Assembly (NCBI RefSeq): GCF_036373705.1 | Contig: NC_089866.1 | Span: 22,794,001 to 22,858,000, forward strand | DNA: 64,000 nucleotides | DNA from: Amia ocellicauda | Taxonomy: Eukaryota; Chordata; Actinopteri; Amiiformes; Amiidae | Direction of reading: 5' to 3' | Part shown: positions 38,537 to 58,849 of the stretch, in pieces | Layout of the letters: the number at the start of each line of letters is the position of its first letter | Position numbering within the stretch: the first letter of the stretch is position 1 | Notes under the pieces: model-generated | Database searches by the model: none | Told to the model about the DNA's origin: nothing | What the model saw: the letters and a program-made list of their open reading frames with translations, nothing else | Program-made: the position numbers and the translations under genes

Positions 38537-40930
38537 GGCCTTTACCACCTGGAACAACAAAAGACTTAACTGTTCAAAAGGCAGTGTGTAGCAGTATCTT
38601 TGTTTTTAGTTTTTTACATTTTGTACTGGTGCTAATCTTTACATCTGGCCTGTGTATAATGTTCTGTGATTTGGTCCTTTCTTGGGACATGCTCCTTAAT
38701 CATCTAATAACTTATTTTCATTACAGGGACACAAGAATGCCTCAATAATGCAAGTTATCAATAACAGTAAAAAGAGAATTGAGATTTTCCCTGTATACCC
38801 TTCAAAATAGTTGGACATTGACATAATTCCTTGACATTTGTGTTGTCATTTCTGCATTGCTGTTCACAATGCGCTCCACCGATACTGTTACATTTATCAG
38901 TACTTTATTTGAAGCCTCCAACAAAAAGAAATAGAACACAATCATATTATGTCATCTCAGGAAAAGACCACATTTAAACATGGTGAATGGGCAAATATTC
39001 TGTTTTATTTTCTACTTTTTGTTCCTCAAACCAGTTCTTAATTCTCCTCGGTCCTTATATCAGCATAAAACTAATGCTCAGCAAAAGGGAAATGACAGTG
39101 CATTGTCTATACTTGCCTTAAAGAGACCCTCAGGAAGCACAATACCTCTGGAGCCACTAGGCCATGAACTATACAGGTACTAGTCAGTAGCTCTGGCTAC
39201 AACTGGCACAATATATCCTGGAATTCAGAAGAGAGATCTCAGTGATTTTTGCAACAGGAGAATTCCACAGAAATCTCTTATCAGTCCTATGCTTTCTGTA
39301 TCCTCCCATATATGAAACATCCCTGCAGTTCCATTACTCTTAAATTAAGAGTAAGTACTCTACTTATATTTAGTAAAGAGTTCAGTAATGTAAGCCAAAT
39401 TGAAAGGTTCCTTAGTATTATTTCTTTTGGACGAATCTGCTTCTCAATGCATATTAGTATTCCACTGAATTATTGGACTTGCTTATGTGGTTGTTTTACA
39501 TATTCAAGAGGTCATGCTGTGAATATATTGTCAAGTACTGGCAAAGACGGCTCATTGACAAAGAAGGGTTTTCATGTTCATGTAATATTTAAATGGGTGA
39601 TTTAATGATTGAGATTCATGCAAACATTTGAATTTGAAAAGAAGTGTCCATATAAACTTGCAGAACAGAATCCTAATAAACCTACTGTCAGATGCACCAG
39701 TAACTCCTTTCCACCCTGCAAGATCATATATCTGAATATCTGATCGTTATACTTGCCCAAGGCTCCACAAAGACATTGAGATTCTTAAAAAGCAGATAAT
39801 TGCACTTCAAAATCAAAATGCAAGTACTTTTTTCTTTTGGGACTTTTTGCAACACTAAAACTCCACTACTGTATTCTGGTATGAGCCTACACATTCTGAT
39901 CCAGAATCCAGATTCAGTTTTTTTTATGCATTCACAGATGTGTTTGTATTTACATATTTTGAAATGTTTGCAGCTACGCTTTATAATTATTATGACTATT
40001 GTCATTTTGTTGTTATTATTATAATGATTGATCTTATTATGATGATCAGAGAGGGTGTGTTTTAATGATGGGAATGGCACTAGGGATGCAAAACCTGGGA
40101 AGTTATAAATCAATAGAAATGATGTAGTTTTTTGTTTTGCTTTGGGAATTAATTTTGGGAGGAGTGAGAGGAGAGAGTCCTTCAAACTTAGCAAACACAA
40201 CATCTGTCTTCTTACAAGGGCTACAGTGCATCTGTATCCAGCCAGGGTTGAGGCAACTCTGCTTGTAAACATCATAAGGATTTCATACTTCAAACTGTCA
40301 TTGAAGAGTGAGGACCAAATTCGGATATAGCCTGTTGAGCCTCTGAACTGGGGACCACACACACACAATTCTGATAATCACTTTGCCTTGTAAAAACTCC
40401 TCCAGATGTATCTTGAGGCAAACAAAAAGTGCATCCCTGAAGTGCTCATACTGATCTAATAATACTCCGAGACAGGATGTAGTTTTCAAGAATGAACCCT
40501 AATTCCTACAGTGAATTAGTGCCTGAGGCCACAAGGTGCAGTGTATCAGTGCTGGACACTGACTTATTATTTTCTATAGTGTATGTTTTTGTATTGTGTT
40601 ATAGCATTGTGATAGTATTATTCCATATAGGTGGGGTAAAGAGGCTTTAAAGGTCTTGGAAGCAGCTAGTCAAAGACAAGTCTGTAAGCACCCTTTTTGC
40701 TAGCACTGGTAGTTTTGTTTATAAAGTAAGATCCTTAGCACAAAAACTGTACAACACTCATTCACTGTTATTTTAACCAAAGATTCTCTAACACTTATGT
40801 ACCTATGCTTTTAATCATCCATGTTTCTTATGATTGTTTTGACCAGAATATATTTACTATGTAAATATATCTGTATAAATTCTGGTCCAGTATTTTTGGT
40901 ACAAATAAAAAAATCTGTTCTTCTTCTTAT
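38537..40930 (+). other. mmp11: Probable 3' UTR of mmp11
   Basis: The stretch from the mmp11 stop to the AATAAA at 40904-40909 has no competing gene on the plus strand. An earlier AATAAA lies at 39675-39680. Which signal is used cannot be told from sequence. Confidence 0.5.
40904..40909 (+). promoter_or_regulatory. mmp11: Candidate poly(A) signal of mmp11
   Basis: AATAAA is followed by a T-rich stretch (TTCTTCTTC) about ten bases on, a typical downstream element. An alternative is AATAAA at 39675-39680. Confidence 0.45.
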
Positions 40931-41228
40931 ATGTAAGGTGTTGAGTTTCATTAAAAATCACACAAATTAAGTTAGGAGTCCAGTGTAAGTATTTAATATG
41001 CAAAATAAATGGAGAGAGGATAACTGATTACTTACAGCATGTTGAAATTAGTATTAATGGGATAGGTGGGTAAAGACCCTATTCAGAACTGATCACAAAA
41101 ATAGAAAAACACATTAAATGTAGATGCAATAGTGCAGACACATCTACAATGTATTGATAATAGAAGAGTAAATCTAAGTCAAAGGACACAGGATTAATTT
41201 GACTAGAACATGAAGGCATTTGCATATA

Positions 41229-42761
<1,533 letters not shown>

Positions 42762-42763
42762 TA

Positions 42764-43500
42764 TATGCATGATTTAGAATACAACAATCAGGTACATTTA
42801 TCTAAGCTTTTCTTAGATTCTGAGAGGTAGACTCCAAAAAAAAATAATAATAATAATTACAATGATGGTAAGAAAACTAAAATCATAAAGAAATAAACAT
42901 TTCTCATTTACCAAAATTAAGTTTCTAACAGAATGAAATGGGTATTTTGCATCAAGAGGCTTCTCACTGAAACTTAAGATTTATTTTCAAGTTTTTAAAA
43001 GGGTGTGCAGCTGTGTGGGCAGGAGTTGTTGGTGTGCCAGGCAAAGTGAAGTAGGTGTGCCTTGAGCTGGGAAACAGAGTTAGAGCACATTCAGGACTGA
43101 GAAGGTACTTTGTTATAAAGCACAGCATCAGTAGCTGGTCTGAGTTGCTTTGTTCAACAATCAACTGGCAAATCAGCACCATGTCTCCAGTCAGATGCCC
43201 TTTTTTAATTGTTTACAAATTAACAACGTAACTTCTGATTTAGTAAACGTAGCAATTTAGCAATTTCATTATAAAGATACCCAATGCACCAGACATCAGC
43301 TAAATACATACATACATACATACATAAAAAGATCAATAATATAGTAAACACTGGATTCGACTGCACAGGTTCACATAAACTGCACCTCCCTAAACGCCAA
43401 CTGCATGTATGTCTTAAAATTCGTCATGTTAATTAATAATTAAATAACGTCCTTTCGTTTTCGTTTGGTACTATTTATGTCCCTTACCGTTCTCAGCTCT
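42764..43500. other. AT-rich spacer before derl3 promoter
   Basis: There is no gene. It contains an AAT run near 42842 and a CATA tetranucleotide run at 43305-43326. Confidence 0.6.
43305..43326. repeat. (CATA)n microsatellite
   Basis: This is a short tetranucleotide run of about five units. Confidence 0.9.
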
Positions 43501-43520
43501 CATCCATCCATCCCCGGTGT

Positions 43521-43870
43521 CCCATTGGTCCGCGTACCCAGAGCGCCACGCTTCAGGCGGCTTCATCAGGTTACATTTCCATCCACGTGGAGGATCTCAA
43601 CTGACCAGGCCCGCCTCCTTGACTGGCGACAACACTTTTGCTACGCTCTTAATGGTCCAACTAGTTATCAATCAATGATCCTTCCCTCCGATAGGTTTAA
43701 AGTTCCACGAACACACGCCTACCATAAAATGCGCTCTGGTTAGTTCCTCGAGTCCCATTGCCACACACCGATTGGTTGTCCGTCAGTCACTGGACATTTC
43801 CATTGGTCTGATATTTTAGTCCCGCCCTATTACCGCCGGGGTGAGTTTGGATTGGTTGCTGGGACGTTGT
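43521..43870 (+). promoter_or_regulatory. derl3: derl3 promoter with CCAAT cluster and stress-response-like motifs
   Basis: The segment is GC- and CpG-richer than its surroundings. It carries four ATTGG (inverted CCAAT) boxes at 43524, 43771, 43802 and 43851, a GC box (CCCGCCC, about 43821), and the palindrome CCACGTGG at 43583-43590. ATTGGTCCGCG at 43524-43534 differs by one base from ERSE-II (ATTGG-N-CCACG), a site for ATF6/NF-Y. Mammalian Derlin-3 is induced by the unfolded protein response, so this arrangement fits. The motif assignment is inference. Confidence 0.5.
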
Positions 43871-43999
43871 CGATGCTGCCGTTGGAATGCCACAGTAGCG
43901 TGTGATCCCGGTTTAAAGGGACCGCCGCACCGTTTCGAGTTGACGGCTGTTTGTATGTGAAGTGCAAGGAGAGCCATACGAAATAGAAAGGAAATCGCT

Positions 44000-46900
44000 A
44001 TGGCCCACAGTTTCATGCAAGAATACCTTCAGATCCCCGCCGTCACCAGGACCTACACCACCGCCTGCGTTTTAACCACAACTGCAGTGGTAAGAAAGTA
44101 GGGGGTCTGTGCTATTTCACGTTATCAACGAAGTTATAGTGGGGAGGGCACGATTGCTGCATATTGATATAAATAGTTGCAAGAATAGTATACATTGTTG
44201 CCGCAAGATATAAACCAGCAATGGACGTATGTCCCCGGGGTATATGCTCTATAGGGCCTGAGGCGTGGCGTTAATCAAATAATGCATTACCTCCTTTCAT
44301 TAAAAATAAATAAATAAGTGGGCCTAAAAGCAACAAGGAAATGGTGTTTGCTTGAGAATGCTTAACCAACTATTTTAAAACTGGGCAGACTCCAATCAAA
44401 TCAGTGTGTATGCATCAATGATTGAATGTAGCTCTGTATGTTGAGAGACTACACCCTGGGAAGACAGCTACAGAGTGTAGTGTGACAGGAGTAAAACCTA
44501 ACTTGTTTCCAAATCAGACACTGCCACATATGTAATCCCACAACTTTCTACAGGTGCTTAATTGACACCCACTGTTCCAGCTGTACCTTCTTTCAAACTA
44601 AGATAAACTCTGTATGGGCCTTTCTTCTGCTTTTATACAATGTAATGTGTATTTGTCTTAAATCTGGCTGGTTCTATGTGTGTATTATTATATACACAAC
44701 AGTGCTTAGGGGCATGGTATTATTTCCTTAACAATAAAATAATGCAACCAAACCAGTTATATTCCAAATTAAACTTGCAAACTTGAGTATAGACTTTGAG
44801 ATAGTTACTTTCAGGTGATTCTGATCAAAACTGTAATATAAAAATAGTTTTTGTTATGTGGAAATTCATAGTCTGAAACGTGCACAGGAACCGAATCTAT
44901 ACTAATCCTATTAATTAGTATAGTAATTGCAACATGCTGAATCTGATGTTTCGGCCTTGCATTCACAATGGTGTTCTGCTTCTAGATCATTTAATGCTAT
45001 TCCTGTTTTTACTGTGTATCAGTTGTGTGTCTAAGAATATCATTCAAAGACTAGCTTTCATTCTCCAACATGCACAGGTGATCAAATGAAGGGGTTTTCC
45101 CAGATTGCATGTCATTGAGTGTGCTGAAGTCTTGCATGAGGAACCTGGAGTACTGTTCTGCAATTCATACATTCATAATAACTCTTAAAATATTTTTTTA
45201 GCAACTGGAATTCATCACTCCTTTTCAGCTGTACTTCAACCCCGATCTGATTTTTAAAAGATACCAGGTAGGTAACAATAACCTTCAGAAGATCTCGTAC
45301 GGCTCTTGATCTTGATATTGCATGTTTCACAGTGTTTGTTTTTCTAATATATATTTATCTTAAAAGCAATCAATAACAGTCTCCAGGAGTTATCTTTGTC
45401 AGGGTGGTATTAAGAGGTGGGCTGACAACCACTTCATTCCAGAATTGTATTCACCCACCTCACAGAAAGCACGCCGGTAATTTATATCTCTGGTGTCTCC
45501 TTTTTGAATTTTGGCTTCTTTCCCTCAGTTTCTTATGTCGGGTTACCACAGCTACAATCATGTAAACGGATCCCTCACTCAGCTTTGAAACCGCATTGAC
45601 AACTGACAGTTATATTAAGGGATGACTCATTGAAGACTCCCCAAACCTATTAGTAATACTCCATACTCCCCAACACAGCTTTTGACCCGTACAAATCAAC
45701 CGCATATCATATCAGAGGCTCATGCAAGATGAAGCCAATTGCACTGAAGATTTGAATGCAGTGTCCAGTTGTGCGTATAACCAAGTGCCAACCAATCAGA
45801 ACCTGGGTAGCAGGAAGACTGAAGGACTGAATTAAGAATTTGCATCAAGCAGTTGGGTTTCGGTTTCGATTTAATGGTTATTTTAAATGCTTGACCTTTG
45901 TTTTGAGGATTGTTATATGTTCCACCTCTTCTTCACAGATATGGCGACTGATTACCAACTTCCTCTTTTTCGGCCCCCTCGGATTCAGTTTCTTGTTCAA
46001 TATGATCTTTCTGTATCCTTTGTGTGGTTGTGCTGTTTTGTGTGGAGGTGCAGTACAAAGGGGGTGGCACAGAGGTCTTGAAGCTGGCTTCTGTCTCCAC
46101 CAAGCATAACACACTTTTCACAAGTGTTTGAACCGTGTCAGAAACGAGGACACAGCCATGTTTTGTGTCAGAATCTGGTCATTAGATTTCTATGAGCAAA
46201 AGTTTATTGTGTATTTTATCCATACAGGGCTACACCCAGGAAATCTTAAACAAGTAATATCCTTTTTTAGTTCTTCTAACACCCATGAAAGAATACAGTG
46301 CAAAACCAATTGTTGATTTTAAGTATTTTCTAGTTTGCTACACACTGTCAAATTGTACAGTTTAAAGTGGTTTTAAGATGTTATTCCCTGCAGAAGCATT
46401 CATAATCGTGCTCTCATACGGTGCACAGAAACAGAATATGCTTTTTCATATCTTAGATTTGGTTATTCTGAATTTGCATAACGGTCTCTGATTTTCTGCA
46501 GCTGGGAGATACTGTTAAGTTCCTTTACAGTGCAGATATCGTTATTGTCGAATGCTGGAGGAGGGCTCTTTCCGGGGCAGGACAGCTGACTTTGTCTTCA
46601 TGTTCCTCTTTGGGGGAGTGCTCATGACAGTATCCTTTTCCAGACACTGGGGGACCCATGTTTTCATGGCCAGTTTAAATCTTCTGACTTCAGTGTATGA
46701 TTCTCATCAAACTGGTGACATGAGAAATGAAATGTATGCACACAACTACAGTGAAATATAAGTAGTGGTATATCTTGCAGAAAATCTTTTTGTCAAAAAA
46801 AAAAAAAAAGCAAAATTCAACTTTTGAAGAGAACAGTTTAATAACCTTTAAAACATTTTTTAATGTAATGTTCTTAATTCAATCCACTCTCCACTTTGGC

Positions 46901-49506
46901 CTCCATAAACCTCCAGTTTCCAGATTACACCCAGCTGTGAAATTTCTGTTATCGGTCACCAAATTCATGTGTTTGAAGCCTATCGACTTATCCGTATGTT
47001 TGTCCTCCTTCAGCTATTGAGCAACCCTTCTGGAAAAAATTTGTAAGGATTGCAAATTACTAGAGCACTGTATTTATTTGTTTTTAAATGTGGAAATGTG
47101 TCTGCAAGTCGGACAGTAGGACCAGTGGGTCACTGAGGGCAGTAAGGAAACCTTCCAGAACAATTAATCATTAAGTAATATTATAAAAACGCTTCTTCTG
47201 CAAACCAAAAAGTCTTGCCCCCATGTTTTTGTGATTTTGCACTTATGTGAGCAATATTGATTGGGAAACAGTACATTGGATCAGTTTGCTACCCTTAACT
47301 CAGTAGTGTTTAGCTCTTTGGCCTCTTCGCCAGCCTGTTTTTCCTGGGCCAGGCTTTCACCATCATGCTGGTTTACGTGTGGAGCCGTCGGAACCCGTAC
47401 GTTCGCATGAACTTTTTTGGCCTTCTCAACTTCCAGGCCCCTTTCCTGCCCTGGGTGCTTATGGGTTTCTCTTTGTTGCTAGGCAACTCCATTGTCATTG
47501 ACCTTCTAGGTACGTACCCTGCATTCCAGCAGCTCCTCATATGAGCTTGGGTGTCCTTTATTCTGTGGGGACAGACTGGGAGGTTTTAAATTGTGTTAAA
47601 TTGGATATCACTTTAATTTAATTGGTGAAACAATGTAATGTACTTACTGTACAGTGGTTACCTTACAGTTAAGGTTGGCACTTTTGCATTGTCCACAATA
47701 CAATCTCTCATATCCTGTCTTCTTCAAGATGTGTGCAGTTACAAAGCTGATGTGTTGTTGCCATGAAATGGATTTTCTAAAATGTTATAATGTTGTGGGA
47801 CATGAAAGGGTTAAAGATATTTACCTTCCACAGATCTGGGACATTTGTGAAGATTGCTGTGGTGCCAGTACTGCATTCTGCAGTTTTATTGCTTCATTAC
47901 ACATGTTTTAACAGTGCTTGCTTTTTTAAAATACAGGAGGGGGACCAAAACCTATCCTCTAGCCAAGTGGGCAGTTATTTATTTGTTTTAATCAGTTGAA
48001 TCTCGTCTGAGCTGAACCTCAGCGACAATTTGAGCCCTAAGCTGGCAATTCAGAGAGTCATCTGAAGCTGTCTAACCACAAGGTCCTTTAATAGCTTACT
48101 TGTCAGCTCCTCATTATTGTAGCTCCTTCATTGTATAACCTTAGGGCTTCCCTTTGTTACTGCACTCTGATAACAGGCACCTGGTATGATGTCTACAGAA
48201 AAATATTGGGTACAAGAAAAGGCTATATATCTCAAAAATGGGATTAAATGTTTTTTTGGGAAACCATTCTTTAAATTAGAGAAGAGAAGAGAAGAGAAGA
48301 GAAGAGAAAATAAGAATACATAATACCTGCCATTTAGGAGCTTAGTAAATATACTAGCATACAATTAAACACTTGACGCATTTCCGAAAATCTTGATATG
48401 GTGCTGTGCTTTAAAAAAACTAACAAAAAAAACTTTTTTCTTGTATCATTCTCATGTAGAAGTTCATTGTTTTAAGGATCTCTTTTGTTTGTATGAATAA
48501 TTTTTGATTTAAGATTTTGGTAAACAATTCAAGGGAAAAATACCAAATTGTTTTAATGATCTTATAACTGTTTAATAAGGGGGTACAAATAAATTAAATT
48601 ATATAAACTAAATAAATAACTTTGTTTGCAGTTTAAGTGTATTTCTGAACAACAGCACTTGTGTGTCAGTGATGTTTGGCCAAACACTATCATTTGTCAA
48701 ACATCACTGACAAACTAAACTACATGTACTGATAAATGTACATGGCAGCAGGAAATGTAAATGATGTCTATACAATTTATAGTGCCAGAGGATAGTTTTA
48801 TCTCAGGGAAGCAGATAAGCACTGCAACAGTATGCACCACTTGTTTTTTAAAGCTTTAGACCTCTTTGTGCACTTGTACTGTACTAATCAGTCTGTTCCT
48901 ACCAGGTATTGGTGTTGGACACGTATACTACTTCTTAGAAGATGTTTTCCCAAACCAACCAGGAGGGAGAAAACTGCTGGGGACTCCAGGGCTGCTGTGA
49001 GTGTGTAATTATAGTCAGGGAATCGGTGAAAAGCTGGTTCTTTGTAGTACTGAACCAAACACATATGCATGAATGCAAGTGATGTCAAAATATTTAAAGG
49101 ACATTTCAGTTACAGGCCTAATTAAGTAATTCTGGGCTGTACATTTGGAGGGAACATTGTGTTTTTCAATTCTGAGACTGCAGAGGAGCCCTTGATGTTG
49201 TGAAAATATTTCACCTATGAAACGTCCTTTGTGGCTAGAAAATGTCAGGTGTGAGGTTTAGTCGACAGTTTGTGCAGGGTTAACTAAGAGTAAAGTCTAT
49301 GAATAAGTTGAATTTGACATTTGGTTCTGATCAACAGGAAAGTAATTTTTGATGCCCCTGAGGAGGATCCCAACTACAGCCCACTGCCTGAGGACCCAGT
49401 GGGGGAGCCTGGCCAAGAAGGATGGGGTGAGGGAGAGCACAGGCCGGGCCACGAGGATCAAGAGCCCCCAGAAGACCCCCAGGATCAAAATGCACAGCAG
49501 CGATAG
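44000..49506 (+). CDS. derl3: Derlin-3, ER-associated degradation membrane protein (7 exons, 259 aa)
   Basis: Coding exons are 44000-44089, 45202-45267, 45939-46012, 46536-46629, 47314-47509, 48906-48996 and 49338-49506, totalling 780 bases in phase. The product is a rhomboid-like pseudoprotease of the ER membrane that helps move misfolded proteins to the cytosol for proteasomal degradation. The N-terminus [20 protein letters not shown] is typical of derlins. The WR motif is at W54-R55, the conserved loop [18 protein letters not shown] follows, and GxxxG is at G174-G178. The Gly/Ser/His protease residues of true rhomboids are not evident, as expected. The call of Derlin-3 over Derlin-2 rests on [15 protein letters not shown] and linkage to smarcb1 and mmp11. 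At 259 aa it is longer than human DERL3 or DERL2 (about 235-239) because of an acidic, proline-rich tail after [16 protein letters not shown] that includes WGEGEHRPG. The donors of introns 3 and 4 are U12-like. Confidence 0.95.
44090..45201 (+). other. derl3: derl3 intron 1
   Basis: This 1.1-kb intron has a standard donor (GTAAGA) and acceptor (TTTTTTTAG). Nothing further was recognised. Confidence 0.75.
46013..46535 (+). other. derl3: derl3 intron 3, U12-type donor
   Basis: The intron starts GTATCCTTTG, an exact match to the minor-spliceosome donor consensus. The upstream exon ends in TTTCT and the downstream one starts ATATCG. The branch-site candidate near the acceptor (TACTGTTAAG) is only partial. 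Confidence 0.65.
46630..47313 (+). other. derl3: derl3 intron 4, U12-type donor and branch site
   Basis: The intron starts GTATCCTTTT, the minor-spliceosome donor. Near its 3' end TACCCTTAACTC lies about 15 bases before the terminal TAG and matches the U12 branch consensus TTCCTTAAC closely. There is no strong polypyrimidine tract, as is usual for U12 introns. Confidence 0.75.
47510..48905 (+). other. derl3: derl3 intron 5
   Basis: This 1.4-kb intron contains an AGAGA-type run at 48277-48308 and a short hairpin with 15-bp perfect arms (48664-48678 and 48698-48712). No coding exon was recognised. Confidence 0.7.
48277..48308. repeat. (GAGAA)n microsatellite
   Basis: This is a pentanucleotide run of about six units inside derl3 intron 5. 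Confidence 0.85.
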
Positions 49507-51160
49507 AACGGGTGCTCCTGCTAGCTCACGTGATCATGTGGATGGAGAAAGGGGACATTCACAGACTTCTTGGAGTCAAGTGGCAATTGGCAGGCGGGGA
49601 TTCCTCCATTAACTGTGCCTCACCATTGGATGCTGGGAGATTGGGCTCTATTCTGGATCTAGTGTTGGTTCAACAACTGAAATCAAATGTTGAAAAAGGT
49701 GGCCCGTTTTGAGCACTGTGAATGGCTTTGCATTTTCTTGTTAGTTTGTAGGTGTGTGTATGAGTAACTGTACATGGCATTGAGAACGAGGATTGGCATC
49801 CCGGGCTTTTTGTTTTGGTATGACTAAACGATGATCGCTCCCATTTGGTTCCAAAGGGCTTTGTTGTTGTGCTTTCCACATGTTTGAATTTGTATTCCAT
49901 AGATTAGGAAAAGGAAGGGCTTATCATGGTTTTGCTTTTTCTTTGTGTCCAAAGGAACATTGGTGAGGTCATCAAGTGAAATGAGTTAGATGTCAAGATT
50001 TTTTAAATTTTTTCAGTGATTCAAACCCTACCGATGCTTGACTCATTTAGCTTGATTGCATCACGTTTGCTTCTGAAACCAGCAAGCCTTGATTGATCAT
50101 GTCAATGATTTCGAAAGCCTGGAAGAGACGGTCGCACCTAGTGAGGATGGTCGATTTACCGTGCCACTTACTCCTGTTAAACTGCTAATCTGTATGTTTA
50201 GTGTGACCTCTAATGCTCACTGCAGGAGTAATCTACTGGAATGCAAAAGCATTTGAGAAAATCTGCATTGAGGGAAAACCTTTCACCCTCATCTGGTTGC
50301 GCACTTGTGTCACGGCAAACCAAAGATCTGTTGTGAAATTCCCCAAGTGATTTCAATTTCCATACTTCCAATGCATCCTCCCCACACACTGGGACTTTAT
50401 CAGTGGGCTGCTGTCTTGCTGAGGGGTTTGTTCATAAATATGCCGACTGTCTGAAATTCTCCATAACCAGTCGACCTCCCGAGTCAGCAGTTTTAACTTA
50501 CTGCCTTTGTTTGTGAAAACAGTTGCCAAATCGAAACGGCTTACAGCACAATGGGTGGGCAAGCGGTTACAATGCACTGCTTGGTTGGCTCAGTCGAAGA
50601 GATGGTGGGAAAAGCAAAGGGAAAAACTTCAGTGTTACTAACAGAAATGTCTATACCATGAACTTGTTTACTGTATGTAAAAAAACAAGTTTTTCTCTTG
50701 AAGTACATCTCTCTAGAAGCCTTGGGAAAGCATCGCACACTAAAGCTTTTAGGGAAGAGCCCTGTCCATCCAAATTAAAAAGCGGCCTAACCAATGACAC
50801 AATGTGAAATGGTCTTAATATAGCTTTTTTTGTTTGTTTTACTTCTGGGAGCTTTTCAAAGATGTCACTCACTTTGCTTTTAATAAGAACAGAAGTTAGA
50901 CCTAAATCAGCCTAGACAAAGGAGGAACAGGCCATGGTCCCCACAGCAGTGTCAGTGGATGGCAATATTGGATCACTTCTCTACATTCCTTTGCTGTCGG
51001 TAACGGACTTGTCAGCTCAGTGCTTAAAATATACTTCATTGAGTTGAGAATATAAATGAAAGTAAATGAAAACCTGATCCCAGAGCGAAGAAAGTCCTTC
51101 TAGTCCGTTTAGATTTTGTGTCAGAAAGGGGGGAGCAAATCTAGACAAATATTAAGCGTG
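49507..51160. other. Convergent 3' interval between derl3 and smarcb1
   Basis: This stretch presumably holds the derl3 3' UTR. No canonical AATAAA is seen on the plus strand; ATTAAA at 50774-50779 is one candidate. Short open frames on both strands show no known domain. Confidence 0.5.
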
Positions 51161-51163
51161 AAT

Positions 51164-51169
51164 TTTATT
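51164..51169 (-). promoter_or_regulatory. smarcb1: Poly(A) signal of smarcb1
   Basis: AATAAA on the minus strand lies about 310 bases past the smarcb1 stop, a usual 3' UTR length for this gene. Confidence 0.6.
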
Positions 51170-51480
51170 TAAAAAAAGAACAAAATAATCAAGTTTACTA
51201 AAAGTGCTCTGGGCACCTATACAAAAACATTAACAGCACAATACCAGTACATGTTCCACACAGGCATTTTGTGGATCAGTTCCAAGGATGACATTAAACA
51301 GGGACATCAGTCTTTACACATACAGCGAGGGGGTGGGTGGGGGTTCTGGAAGAAGACAGGCTCCGATCGCCTTGATAGTGGAATGTCTTTGTATCTCAGG
51401 GCAAATCGGCTGGCGTCGTTTCCAATAGTCTCTGTTCCTTTTGAGCTGCGAATCCCAGACGTCTGAGGACTGACAAGGTT

Positions 51481-58830
<7,350 letters not shown>

Positions 58831-58849
58831 GTTTGACGCCACAAGGCGG

